Shown: piece after piece, positions 23,041-34,082 of the stretch | How the letters are laid out: each line of letters opens with the position of its first letter | Numbering within the stretch: the stretch's first letter is position 1 | DNA from: Diphasiastrum complanatum | Lineage: Eukaryota; Streptophyta; Lycopodiopsida; Lycopodiales; Lycopodiaceae | Reading direction: 5' to 3' | Assembly (NCBI GenBank): GCA_029204225.1 | Contig: CM055103.1 | Span: forward strand, 52,483,145-52,547,144 | Length of the DNA: 64,000 bases | Position numbers and translations under genes: made by a program | The notes under the pieces: generated by a model | Database searches by the model: none | Seen by the model: the letters and a program-made list of their open reading frames with translations, nothing else | What the model was told of the DNA's origin: nothing

Positions 23041-23758
23041 CGGATTTTCACGCAACTATACGATTTCTTGGCCGGATATAGATTTCAAGTGCGCCGTTTG
23101 CACTGATTACCCTCCGTTGACTTACTTCTTGTTCCCGCTTTCCACCCTAGTGCTTTGTGTGCGCACAGAAACAATATACTGTATATCAATTTCGTACATA
23201 TCACTCCTCTATGAACACACATATCGCTCCTCGCCTTAACCTCCATATTGCCTATGCACAAAAGTGATGTATCGTCCGTACATATCACTCTTGTGTGAGG
23301 AAAGAGCTCTTTCTCCACCTTGCCTGTGTACTCTCGCGCACATGTTCGATATCCCAACACCTATCCACTATGGATATGATGAAGCAGACAAGGAGAGAAT
23401 TTTTCTCTTCTGGTTATGTCGTAGAGCCTCTTGTAGCCTTGAATCCTCCAAGATGAACGAGACGACATAACCTTAGTAGGTGGTTGTCCGAGATTAGGAA
23501 ATATCAAAGGTCCACCAACTTGTTGATTCCTAGGGCCCTTCTACCATACGGTTCGCTAGATCATGAGAAATGATTTGGGAAGTTTGTGAGATTCACACCC
23601 AGGACACTTCAATGCCTTCAAGAGGCTGCTGAGGATTATCAAAGCCTATTTTTTGAGGATGGATATGTCTAAATCCTCATCCAGGGGATTGGAGTTTAAA
23701 AGGCGCAGGGCTCTGGGGCATTTAAAAAATTTTGGTGGCCCCAAGGGGGTCAGAATCA
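23041..23758. other. end of unit B and boundary with gypsy G2
   Basis: The plus-side leader expected to lead into a Q3 gene carries three ATATCACT/ATATCGCT motifs (about 23,197, 23,221, 23,279). No Q3 coding sequence follows. A short frame at 23,345-23,470 has no visible homology. Unit B therefore seems cut off just after its promoter. Confidence 0.4.
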
Positions 23759-24776
23759 TCAAACATATCCATAAAGGATTGTGTGTTTGGTGAGGTGGCT
23801 TGGGTGTGTGGGGGTGAGGCAGCCTGGGCAGCTACGATGGGAATGGTAGGCCCAATGGTCATAGACTATCCTTGAATGGAAGCGGAGGCAAAAGTTCAGT
23901 GCGAACAGTAGCAGAGGGTGGAAGCACAGTTGACGAGGTATACCTAGTGTGACATCCGGACATGGAAGGCGAGTCAGGAATAATGATCTCGCTGCGTGGA
24001 CAATGACGACTATGAGAACTTGAGGCCTGGTGGGATGACTCGGCCGGTGCTTCTTCGTAGACCGAAAGCACGAAATCCAGGTGGAAGCCATGGATTCTAT
24101 TTTCTAAGTGAGAAGCAGCTAAAAGGGACAATAAAGAGCCAACAACGAACTGTTGCTTAGTATTGGCCTTAATATCTCGTTTGAGCTCACCAGAAACAGC
24201 CTTGAACCAATTATATGGTTCAAGAAGGGCTTTGGCCAACTTGGTGTGGGACTCCACTATCCTATGGAGGATCTGTGATGTGATGCGGTCTTTCCTAAGG
24301 TTGCCAACCATCAGGAAGTTGTTCAGTAGCTAGGCAATAGCGGGGATCGAAGGCTCAATGATGGCTTCCAGAAGGTAGTCGTCACTAGTCCAGTGCAGAT
24401 CGTTGGTGAGGTCAATATATGGCTTGATGGCCTGTTTGGCGTGCTTGTAATTGGGTGATGCTTGTGTGTCGAATGCTATACCTATAGCTGCAAGGGCAGC
24501 CTCAGTGATGCGCACCTTATGTGTGGCTCCCTGGAAACTGATATAAAATTTGGATTTATCTTCCTTCCACGTACTAAAGACAAGAGTGATGAATTCCATA
24601 TTGATGCAATCAGAAAAGGCTCTCTCATGAATACCCATTGCAGTGAGCAGCGGCTCCACAAGGGTCATCCACTGAGCGACCATGCTTGTGCTAGGAAGGA
24701 TCATGATGTCCGTTGCAGATGGGACATCACGATGGATAGTATAGCGCGGAGACTGTGAAGTATCGGTAGAAGACAT
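23759..24776 (-). pseudogene. gypsy G2 extra ORF downstream of pol (plant transposon-protein type)
   Basis: An open frame from 24,776 (MSSTDTSQSPRYTIHR) runs to 23,859, interrupted only by one in-frame TAG at 24,330. It has a globular helical N-terminal part (WMTLVEPLLTAMGIH, FITLVFSTWKED, VRITEAALAAIGIAFD). After the stop come KLAKALLEPYNWFKAVSGELK and a Ser/Pro-rich tail. The layout resembles proteins of the 'putative plant transposon protein' type carried by some plant gypsy elements. It lies after pol, about 860 bp downstream. A comparable ORF sits at the same place in G6 (49,370-47,612). Function unknown. Confidence 0.55.
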
Positions 24777-25638
24777 GGTAATCAGAAAGGAAATATAAAA
24801 CACGTGAAAATCTATCATAAAGCAATGCAAGAATTTTGGAAGACTTTGGTCGCAAGAAAAATTCGCAAGAGCTTTGCTAGCACAAGTGAGAAATGAATCG
24901 AATTCAGCCAACTTATAGGTGAATTCAATGGGTCCATTACACTGAATACTAGTTTGGCTGATCAATTATGAACAAAAATTTGCAGGCATGTACTATACTG
25001 TAAAAATAGGCTATGAAAATCTCGACGAAGGTTTCTGGGGATCTGAACCTATCAGGCAAATGTTTTCCAGGTCTGGCGAAGAATGAACCTTCACCCAGGA
25101 GGGTCTTTTGCCCAGGTACTGTCAGAAATGCATTTTTTCACAATTTGAACCTATGGACAACCTAATTTTAACATTTTAAGATCATCTAGCAGGTTGGCGA
25201 AGGTTCATAATGAGGTTAAGATGCTCGCCGAAGGTTCCCAAAATGGCATATCAGTGATACTTCGCCTAACTCAAAAACTGGATTTTCTCTTGACAGGAAC
25301 CTTTGCCCACCTCAGATTAGATAAATCTAGAGTGGATGTACAATCTAAGAGCTCAGCGAAGGTTTCTGGTACTGTATAGGCCAAATCTGACACAAACAAT
25401 GATTTTCTAAGGGATTTTCCATAAAAAATTACTGTGCTTTCTTTTTTCTATGTTGATGACTTTGTGACTTTTGCTCATCAATTTTTTCTCATTTTTTGCT
25501 TTACTTTTTTTTTTTTTTTAAATTGTCTTTTTCCAAAAAAACTCAGCAAATTAAATACTAAAAACAAAAAAAAAAATTAAAAAAATATTGAGATCAGGCT
25601 TGCTAAACTGGCGGAGTAGGCTATCAAAACTTGCGTAA
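24777..25638. repeat. spacer of G2 with recurrent GCGAAGGTTC motifs
   Basis: No gene. Between 25,020 and 25,380 the decamer GCGAAGGTTC or close variants (gacgaaggttt, gccgaaggttcc, ggcgaagaatgaacctt) occurs about six times. The same motif fills the equivalent spacers at 39,990-40,280 and 49,670-49,870. A/T homopolymers lie at 25,440-25,590. Confidence 0.65.
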
Positions 25639-26207
25639 TCAGCTGCCATTCATCAGAGTATCAAATCGTTTTCCATCCAAGTGCTCATGAATTATTGCGC
25701 CAAAGTTCAAGATTTCCTTCACTTTATATGGGCCTTCCCTGGTAAACTTCAACTTTCTCTTGATCAGCTTGGTTTTGTACATCAATGCCAGATCTCCTGC
25801 TTTTAGATCTTTTTTGTGCAATCGACGATCGTGCCATGCCTTGCGACGGGCTTTCTCTACTGCTAAGACATGAACTGCCATCAATCGGGTTTCAAATAAT
25901 TTGTGCAATGCTTCATGATGGAGTTGTAAAGACTTATCATCATTTAATCGTTTGGTGTCTGCTATGCATAAAAATGGGATTAAAAATTCAATCGGCATGA
26001 CAACATCTTGACCATAAACCAGTTGAAAAGGTGTTTGATTTGTACTATTTTTGTAAGTAGTTCTGATGCCCATAATGTTGCATACAATTTATGTTCCCAA
26101 TCGGACTGACTCGCTTCAACTATTTTTGTCATAATGGTGAAGAGAATCTTATTGGAAGATTCAGCTTGGCCATTCCCTCTGATAGTAGGATTGAGATTCA
26201 AGATCAA
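25639..26207 (-). pseudogene. pol: gypsy G2 integrase C-terminal part
   Basis: Two overlapping frames cover the end of a gypsy integrase. The first has GNGQAESSNKILFTIMTK, which contains the catalytic Glu context. The second has TPFQLVYGQDVVMPIEF, then a long helix, then the chromo-like or SH3-like tail (ARRKAWHDRRLHKKDLKAGDL, FTREGPYKVKEIL). One frameshift at about 26,060 separates them. The upstream RT and integrase core are absent. Nearly identical tail residues at 40,882-41,100 show a second copy of the family (G3). Confidence 0.85.
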
Positions 26208-27540
26208 TCTTAGATCCTATGGCAAAAACACACTACTACATGCATTCAATCACTTACAACTCTCACTCAAAAGTGTGGGAAGTATTCAAAAATTATTCTA
26301 AGTAAAAACAAGCTGCTCTCCTCAGATAGAGAGAGAAAAACCATCATGAGCTCTCGGGTAGAGAGAGAAAGTTAGAAATCCAATAACACTCAAAATCCAC
26401 ATAATCACCAAACCAATTAGATCCAAAATGAGGAGTACAATGATACTAGTGGATCCACGAGCTACCACTATGCTTAACTATGATTGGACCACACTTTGTC
26501 ACCTCTTAATCCTATTGGAACATTGATCCATGCACCTCTTTGGAAGAGAGATCTGATTCATCGTTGAACTCCATCTTAGCATTGTCTATGGTACAGTTCA
26601 CTGACGAATATGTTCTACAATTCAAGTAGTATTTGGATAATTTGAGGTTCAAATGCAAGAAACATTTACATCAAATCAGTAGAACAAAACTCTGTCGAAC
26701 CTCTAGTTGATTAATTTTGATAAGAAGCATATGAAAGGTTGATAAAGTGATCTATTCGAGCCCTTGTTGTTTTTAAGGAGTCTGTATTTCTCTAAGAGTT
26801 CTTCAAAACTTGATATTATTTCAATGTGTGAATTTGATATTTAACATCAAGGTGGTACTGGTTGCTTGCTCACTCAAATTATTGCACTAACATGTGTAGC
26901 ATGTAAGGATGTTTCCAAGTAAGTCCATATAATAAGACTCATGTGACATTTGATAGGTGAAAGAGAAATGGTACCAGTAAGTTGAAGTTTTACGATACTT
27001 GTGAATTTAACCTTTTTTCGACAATTGAATGGCCAGGATGGAGACAATTCAGCTGGATCTAATAATTCAACATTTCATTTCGATATATATTCGTAATTCA
27101 AACATTTGTGTTTCAATATATATAATTTGTTTAAGTCCTATACATGGCTCTTCAATTGCATGTAGTCCAGTTTTAGGATAGAATGGAGCCATTTCACAGG
27201 GTTATAATGATGTCCATGGGAGAACCTTGGCCACCACTTCCAAGGTGAGAAGGTCCCTAAAGTCTCATGTAGCTTCTTAGCGGCCTCCCGTTGTTGTTTG
27301 ACACGATGAGAATTTTTGGAGAATCCTTTCTTCAAAAACTTCAAGTCTTTCTTGTGCCTTGATTTGGATGGATGTTCTAGATCTAAGTATATATGGCTTC
27401 AAGATATACTTTAACTTCACTACATTCATGTGGTCTAACTTTCACTCTCATCACATTTCTCAGATAACTATATTATACTCATGGATGCAGGTATCAAAGT
27501 CTCAATCCCATGCATACAGTCACACGAGTCCGATTGCAAT
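26208..27540. other. unassigned stretch between G2 and unit C
   Basis: I see no gene with supporting evidence. GAGAGAGA/CTCTCGGGTAGAGAGAG patches at 26,330-26,370 look like LTR or leader sequence. Short frames (for example 27,344-27,138) have no recognisable domain. Confidence 0.4.
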
Positions 27541-28340
27541 GTCAATGGCCAGTGGTCCTTGCGTGATGGTGATATTGGTGACTAATCGGATATCACAGTG
27601 ACGCGAGGGATGCCAGCTCGTACAAAATCTGACCTAGATTCTTGCATGGTAGCGATACTGCAAAGAATTGGAAGTGTGGACACAAATAAGAGCTATGGGG
27701 AGTGAAAATCGATAACTAAACAAAAGTTTTTAACTAATCGAAAAACATTTATATAGCTAAAACCAATAAAATCCAAGCCGTACACACTTCGATCCAACAA
27801 CGGATCAGATTTCTCACGTGTAATTTAACTGTCCACACGTGAGAGACCACACTTGCTACAATACGCATCAATTTGCCATTCGGCTACATGCCCACATGTG
27901 GGAGCTTATACATGCGACTGTACATGTCATTGTACCATTCGACCACGTGTCCACACAAGAGATCCCACACATGCAGTTCCAAACGTGCACTTTCACACGT
28001 GTAGATCCAGACGTGTAGTTTCACACGTCAGATTGGGCCACGTGTCGCAAGTTTTCACACATGTGAACTTTTTGCTACTATATAAGCCCATTCCATACGG
28101 TTTTATAGGTTTTTGTTCAATTTGCTTTCTTCTTGGAATGTTCTCATAGGACTTGCTGACCCGATATCACTATCATGCAAGCAACTTTCTCCCCCCGCCT
28201 GACCTGCTACTCTCTCGCATCATAGCAATATCAGCCTCACAGGTTCTAGTATCGCCATCACACGAGAGAATCTGTCACGCAAACGAGTCTATCATTCATC
28301 ATCATAGTAACACTCTCTCGCATGTAGAGATATCCGGCCT
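27540..28340. promoter_or_regulatory. bidirectional promoter of unit C, an inverted copy of that of unit A
   Basis: Minus-strand TATA (gctatataaat at about 27,757) and plus-strand TATA (ctatataagcccattcc at about 28,080) match, in reverse order, the two TATA boxes of unit A, including flanking bases. CACGTG/ACATGTG cores fill 27,820-28,060. The leader with the dyad (27,561-27,610) matches the Q3 leader of unit A up to about 27,545 and then stops, so Q3 is missing in unit C. On the Q2 side further dyads lie at 28,161-28,180, 28,211-28,270 and 28,305-28,340. Confidence 0.75.
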
Positions 28341-28342
28341 CA

Positions 28343-28486
28343 ATGGCTCGGGCGAAGCAAACCGCTAGGCGTACTAGCTTTGTTGAACCAGCCCGTCCAT
28401 ACATTTTTGAACCTGTACGTCCGCAAAGATGTAGAAGACCTCACCGTCCATGGTTGAGGTACATCAGGACACTGCAAACGAGTTCT
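28343..28486 (+). CDS. histone-H3/CenH3-like N-terminal reading frame
   Basis: The frame opens MARAKQTARRTS, which differs from the H3 tail only by Ala for Thr3, Arg for Lys9 and a Thr/Ser swap after it. About 30 residues later RRPHRPWLRYIRTLQTSS resembles the H3 alpha-N segment. The W-L-x-x-I-R-x-L-Q part is closest to CENP-A/CenH3. The codons agacctcaccgtcc also resemble the Lys-Pro-His-Arg stretch of plant H3 genes. At about 28,486 the frame passes into the second exon of a Q2 pseudogene (TRSCTPVCM). The histone fold itself is absent. It lies downstream of the TATA at 28,080. It may be a captured H3-variant exon or a tail mimic. Chance similarity is unlikely but not excluded. Confidence 0.5.
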
Positions 28487-29121
28487 ACTAGAAGCTGCAC
28501 ACCTGTGTGCATGATAATGAATTCCTTGCATGCCACCCATTCCACTATTAAGTCCATGTGCAAGAGGATGGTGAGCTATTGCCCAAGTCAGATGGGCTGA
28601 TTGTAAATACTAACATAGAGATTGTTGACGCAAAGGTAAAAATGATCTTTTCATGTTTTTTATTTACATGATGGCATGGAGTTTAGAATTATATTGAATT
28701 ATAATTTAACAATTTTTCATTGTGATTTCTCAGTCTTCGAAACAAGACGATGCTTTCCGCTACGGATGGTTTTCCATCTAGAATGTTAAATCATTCTTGG
28801 ATTGGTATATGGTGCAACCTCCAAATGCTAATATCCATGAGGTATTTTTCTCTACTTCCAGTATCCTGATGATATTATATTAACTTTGTGTATTTATATT
28901 TTTTTAAACATTGGCTAATACATACATACACTCGATGTTTTAAATTGCAGTTCCAATGTCCTGAGGTATCAACAAATGTTATTCATCAGTATTGGCACGA
29001 AATGTTAGAAATCTTACTATCGTCTGAAAGGCCCTATAAGCATGAAGCTGCTAGGGGTTCTATGGATAGTGAAGTTACAGTGCTTGAGGATCTGCCTTAG
29101 GCACCTATGATTGGAATGTAA
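28487..29121 (+). pseudogene. Q2 of unit C: dead Ulp1-like protease copy lacking its N-terminus
   Basis: Exons 28,487-28,635, 28,734-28,841 and 28,951-29,100 align with unit A exons 2-4 with the same intron positions. Exon 1 and the HW active-site part of exon 2 are replaced by the H3-like segment. The Cys exon reads KQDDAFRYGWFSI, so Gln is Lys and the nucleophile Cys is Tyr (28,761-28,763), and a TAG follows at about 28,776. In the last exon a Gln codon has become TAG (29,098-29,100), ahead of the ancestral TAA near 29,121. The catalytic function is gone. Confidence 0.85.
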
Positions 29122-29590
29122 ATATTGAAATATAAGTTCCGACAAATACATAGAAATATATCATCACATGATGATGCATAGGACAATAGATAGGCAAACA
29201 GAAAGTGGGCTATTATTGAAAGCCACGAATATATGATTTCGATTTTCAAAACAATGTACATTTTCTAAAATACTGAATACTAATTGTTCAATGAAATCTT
29301 GAAGTCATTTGAGACTGCTTTGTATTTTTTTTTTTGAAAGGTACATTCTTGTTGCATGTCTACCATCCCAATGTTTATGCGGTTTCGACAATTTCTACGC
29401 TTCTATTTCTATTTAAATCCTTGCACTATATGCGATTTCCTTTACTTGGTCTTACATGTACATCAAAGAAACTTGTTAAACAATATCAACATTGAGATTA
29501 TTTCAAATGAAATCTTGAAATACCAAAAACACTGAAATAAGTCCAAATAAAATCATTGACAGTCATTTTAAATGTGTATTAAAGAAAACA
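29122..29590. other. Q2-Q1 convergent spacer of unit C
   Basis: No coding frame. The first 280 bp match, inverted, the equivalent spacer of unit A (12,440-12,700), including 'ccatcccaatgtttatgcggttt'. Past about 29,400 unit A lacks the sequence, which marks its deletion breakpoint. Confidence 0.6.
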
Positions 29591-30780
29591 CACATACATC
29601 TACCAATCTCTCATTGATTTGAAAACAGAAGTGATTAGGAATATCATATTACAACAAGGTAAGCTCTGATCAAATGTGATGAGTGTCCAATCTTTCTCCA
29701 CTTTTGTAATAGTAGAATTATTTTACTTCACTTGGATTTCTATTTGATCTAGATGATTCACTGTAAAATCTTGATCTAATGCTTTCCATTCATTGCCAAC
29801 TTTGGACCATCTTCTATAATAAAATGTTAAAGAAAGCACTTATTTTTCTATAAGATATCTAAATTGCATTGACGATCTATTAACTATGTACTCGATATTG
29901 CCATTACTCTTTATATCCCAATGATCATCAAGGAGGCTTGATAGCATATCGTCTGTTAAATCACTACAAATAAGCATTGTTACTGCTCTACGAATATTAC
30001 ATTCAAAATCTACAAACATTGCAAAAGGCAGAAACCAATGCAATCTATTGTTTTTTGAACCTATGCTACATTTCATACAATTTTGAATGTCCATTAAAAA
30101 ACCTTGATTGGAAGCTCTCTGCTATGGTGGAATCCGGAAGAATTCATTCTTCGCTTGAGAAAAAGCATAATGATATTACCTCTAATCTTCCACCTAAATT
30201 GGATGGTGTGTAAAATGAATCATAGAAGAAAATACAAGAATCCAAAACTGATCTCGTGGAGCGGTTCTTGTATTGCAGAAGACCAATATCAGAATGAATA
30301 ACGTCCATGATGTCGACAAGGGATTGTATAGGTTGCCATTCGATTATGCTTGATGGATACAAATCTGCACAAACCCATGAAACTATATATTATTTAAATA
30401 CTTAGATACACGTCTAAATGATTAATGCAAAGCTCAAAGCAAAACATTCTCCACAACTTACAATTACATTTGAGTCTATCATTTGAACTTATGCCTTCCA
30501 CTCTAATTTCCTTATGAATGTAGACATGTTGAACCAAGACATCTAAAATGGATCAACCACCAGGTGAAACTTTGAAGTCTAAAATTCTACCTTTCCAAAA
30601 GCTCCTATAATCCATATTTGATTTTCTCTTTTTAGAAAAAACACCTCTTGATGTGGGATGCATGAGAACCCACTGAAATTTTCTATAGATACCTGATATC
30701 CAAGAGCCATCAGAGTCGTTTTCATTACAAACAAAAATTGAGACAATATTGCTTTGTGGTCTACGGCTTCCGAAAGCCAT
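29590..30780 (-). pseudogene. Q1 of unit C (D-G-S-W protein family), most complete copy
   Basis: Start at 30,780 (MAFGSRRPQSNIVSIFVCNE). It has the intact motif DSDGSWISGIYRKFQWVLMH, the basic KKRKSNMDYR, then WKGRILDFKVSPGG and VQHVYIHKEIRVEG. After an intron (acceptor near 30,365) come YPSSIIEWQPIQSLVDIMD, VIHSDIGLLQY and, with frame disruptions, RLHWFLPFAMFVDF, IEYIVNRSSMQFRYLIEK and LTFYYRRWSKVGNEW. About 280-300 residues in total. The gene lies convergent to Q2. The conserved order in three copies supports a genuine protein of unknown role. Stops and shifts around 30,110 and 30,540 mark it as a pseudogene. Confidence 0.65.
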
Positions 30781-31310
30781 TTCAAAGCTAAAAGAAGATG
30801 AACAATAGAGTCTGAAACAAAATGTACATGAATTAGTATGAAAATAAAAAACCAAATTTGTAATAAATGTTGGCGGTATTTCGTAAATCATATATGTTAC
30901 TCTAGTAAAAAATTGTAAGCTCAACTGTGACTGTAGTTTACAGTTATGTACTGTTTCAATTTGGTAGGCTTTAGTTAAAAAGCTAGCCCGGGGCTTGTCC
31001 CGGGCCGATAACGGGATTACATCTATATATAGTCTAAAATGCCACATAGAGGCCAATAGTGAATTTCATGCATTTATTAGGTCTATCCCACATGGTGTCC
31101 TCATGCAGAGGAGACCTTTACTTATATATGTATTAGTCTCTTTGTAATAAAGATGCTTTTGCTTTGTGAGCTCTTTGCTTCATGTGAGCTCCTCCATCAC
31201 TCTATTACTTGTGGATGTTGTTTATGGTTTCGATGGTTGGCAATCAATTAGTGATTGCATCTATAATATGCACTCTCCACTAGATCAGAATTTCCACGTA
31301 GAATGTTAAC
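30781..31310. repeat. left end of unit C and candidate LTR of element C3
   Basis: The Q1 leader ends near 30,900. A palindrome aactgtgactgtagtttacagtt lies at about 30,926. A GC hairpin (gcccggg...cccgggc) sits at about 30,987. A TATA box (ctatatatag, about 31,022) and an AATAAAG signal (about 31,147) lead up to the primer-binding site at 31,312, so most of this is probably an LTR. Its start is not certain. Confidence 0.5.
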
Positions 31311-31311
31311 T

Positions 31312-31323
31312 TGGTATCAGAGC
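31312..31323 (+). promoter_or_regulatory. primer-binding site of element C3
   Basis: TGGTATCAGAGC, the initiator Met-tRNA complement, on the plus strand just downstream of a TATA/poly-A-signal-bearing segment. Confidence 0.8.
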
Positions 31324-33179
31324 CGATAGGCTATGGAGGAACGTGCACGATCGTAGCTCTTAGAAGAGCAGTTCCATCGACGGTAGCATCAAAACCGAGC
31401 AACAGTAAGAATGTCATACAGAGTACAAGATGGTCTGGGGTGATCGGAGACGCAAAGCCCTTTGATTCAGTGCATATGAAGCCAATTCATAGAATCAAAG
31501 TTAAGAAAATTCCATAGCAGGTAGGCTATGAAGCAACCCAAAAGAAATACTGATAACGGGACCAATTCTCAGTGAATTATGAAGTAGTTTTTTGCAAACA
31601 ATAATTGGGACAGGTTGTTGGATAGTTAGGGTAGCTGTGGAGGTTCAATTCTCAATAATTGATCAGAAGGCAGTTCCAAAGATATGCAACAAAGCTTAGT
31701 CTTTGCAGACCGGGGTTGACAGAGCAAAAAGCTAGGATCTTTCTCTATAAGAGATTGTTTTTGCTACTGTAAGAAGCTACAGTAGGGTGCTGGAGCAGCT
31801 AGATGATGATTGCAAGAAGCTGTACTCAGCCATGAAAGGATGGAGAAGCAATTGGCAATTCTCTGATGTAGCAAAATCATGGCTAGGGTTTGTAGCTGAG
31901 AAATCATGCATCTTTCTCTATAGACAATGTTTTTTAGTGTTGTAAATGGCTGATGGAGGGTGCCCTAGTGCCATCAAGAATATCCCCAGTGGCCGTGGAT
32001 AGCCATGGTGGAAGGAGGGCACTGGATCAGAATCTAGCAGACAAGAAAAATCCTTGAAAGCTATGGAAGTGATGGATCTTTATTTCTAGATCATGGTTCT
32101 GAGAACTGTAAAGTTCTATTGTATGTCACCCTGGTCCATAGAAGAGGATGTCAGAAGGCCGTGACCAGCCGTGTTGGCATGGAAGAGCTTGATCATGTTG
32201 AAGCTGCAGCCATAACCATAGCCAAGGGAGCAAACGAGAAGGAGAGCTCGAGGGTGAGCTTGCGCGACAAGTAGAATAAGGCCATAGTGGCCAAAAGGGC
32301 ATAGTGCCTCTATGAGTAGGTTTCGATGCGCATGGAGGCCCACAACTATCTGTTCGAGAGTATGGATCAAGGGTTGCGATTGTCTGAATCTAAAATGAAT
32401 TTGGGCCATTCGATAGACTTCAACTGTTGGATGAAAGAGAATAGGACCATGAAGTTTTGAAGGGAAGATATTGGCTTCTTTTCATTAAATTTTTTTCAAA
32501 ATGATGTGCTTGAAGAGGTCCGACTGGTGAAAGTCATTTTGAAGGCCACAATTTCTTCAGGATGAAGAACCAGTTCATTTTGAGAGTCATTTTTCTCAGG
32601 CCATTTTGGAAGGGCCTAACTTTGGCTAGAAAGGGGCTTTTGGGGCCAAATAAGAGCCAAATTGGAGCTTGTAAAAGCCTGTGTGAAGTTGACGGACAGA
32701 GAACAACATCGTCAAGAGAAAAATGTATTCTGGTGTGTTCTTGACACCATTATATGGGACGGGACATGAGTGACCCAATGAGGTATGATTCGCTATTTGG
32801 CGACCTATGCACCAAATTAAGCCCAATTTTGTGTTGAAAGTCTGTAGGGTAGGCTAGGAAAAAGGCATGTGCCTACAAGCAAGAAGCTCTAAAGTTGTTT
32901 GCAAGTGGTCTTGATGAGCTTAATCATAGTGCATTGTAAGTTAGAGCAGTGAAGGGCAGAATTGCGTTGGAGAAAGCTAAGAGATGCGGACAACTTGCAA
33001 TGAGGCATCGTGAAACTCTTAATTGGTAGAAATTGAGAGAGGGAAGCCAACCACAAGAGAGAGCCAAACATGGTGCCGCATTATGCCAATGGACATGGTA
33101 AAATAGTTCATGTCTACTGGTTCAACTTTTTGGAAGTTCGAACTAACCAAACTCAAGGGACGCTTGGAGGGGGCCTCTC
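31324..33179 (+). mobile_element. internal region of a probably non-autonomous LTR element (C3)
   Basis: About 1.85 kb after the primer-binding site has no gag or pol motif in any frame. Only short unrelated frames are present. A purine run ggagggggcc at about 33,167 could be the polypurine tract. This is the structure of a large non-coding LTR derivative. It could also be a decayed untranslated leader, so the call is tentative. Confidence 0.4.
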
Positions 33180-34082
33180 TGATGAGGTTTCGTGTATTGC
33201 GATTTGGATTTCGTAGTCACTAAGCTTTCGCGAAGGAACCACGATCCTCTTGCGATTCAGATGGAGTTCAGATGCGATTGCTGGACACTGCCAGCTGAAT
33301 CACTCCTGCAATCCTCCAGAATGTAGTCAGGCTCTATTGATCTACATTTATAAAATCTATGCAGCATTCAACATAGTTTCAACCAAGGTGCAGAATTAAA
33401 ATGAACAAGAAAAACTCAGACACATGATTAAAAACAGAAGCATTTGCATACGAGATCAGACACAACAAGAGAAATTATCTATATTGAACTTCCTCTGTTT
33501 TCTTCAAGCACTGCATGCAAATCCACGCAGTGCGTTGGCATGGGAGAAACACGGTTCTCTCACGAGTAATCGTCTCGCTTTACTAGCAGACAATTGGATC
33601 TCTATGGATCCTAATCATAGAGCTCGTCTCGCACGTAGGTGGACTTGTTGTCTGTATTTTCGTCTTGATTGCTACTAGCATCAGACTACTACATTACACT
33701 ATATGTGTATTCTATTGATCTATATGTCAAGTATCATCCAGTAAGTATGGTCGCTCTATGTGAATCTAAGATTAGAGTGATTAAACATCTACAACTAATC
33801 AGGGAATCACAAGAGTGGCAGATTAGCCACGACCTAAAATGTATCTGCTTATGTCATATCATCAGATCAGATATCTGTACTACTGGGTACTTGCATGATC
33901 TTGTTGGTACTCTTTGGAGCATGCAAGTAGGAGAAGGTTTTGTTACCGTCGTTGGCTTCATTTTGGTCGTTTGTCTTCTCTCGTATTGGACCGCAAAAGA
34001 TTCCTGTTCATGAATCTTTTGTGTTCAAGAACCGTTTGTCTTCGTCTGATTTGACTTTCGTGTTAGCGAAACTTTTCATGCT
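33180..34082. other. stretch left of copia C4, probably its 3' LTR or that of C3
   Basis: No gene with support. It directly follows (on the minus strand) the end of the C4 RNase H frame, where a 3' LTR is expected. I could not find a convincing TG...CA pair. Confidence 0.35.

Noticed and set aside
12094-31060. Endogenised giant virus or Polinton
   Set aside because: No B-family polymerase, packaging ATPase or capsid protein could be seen. A Ulp1-like protease alone is not diagnostic, and the genes carry many GT-AG introns.
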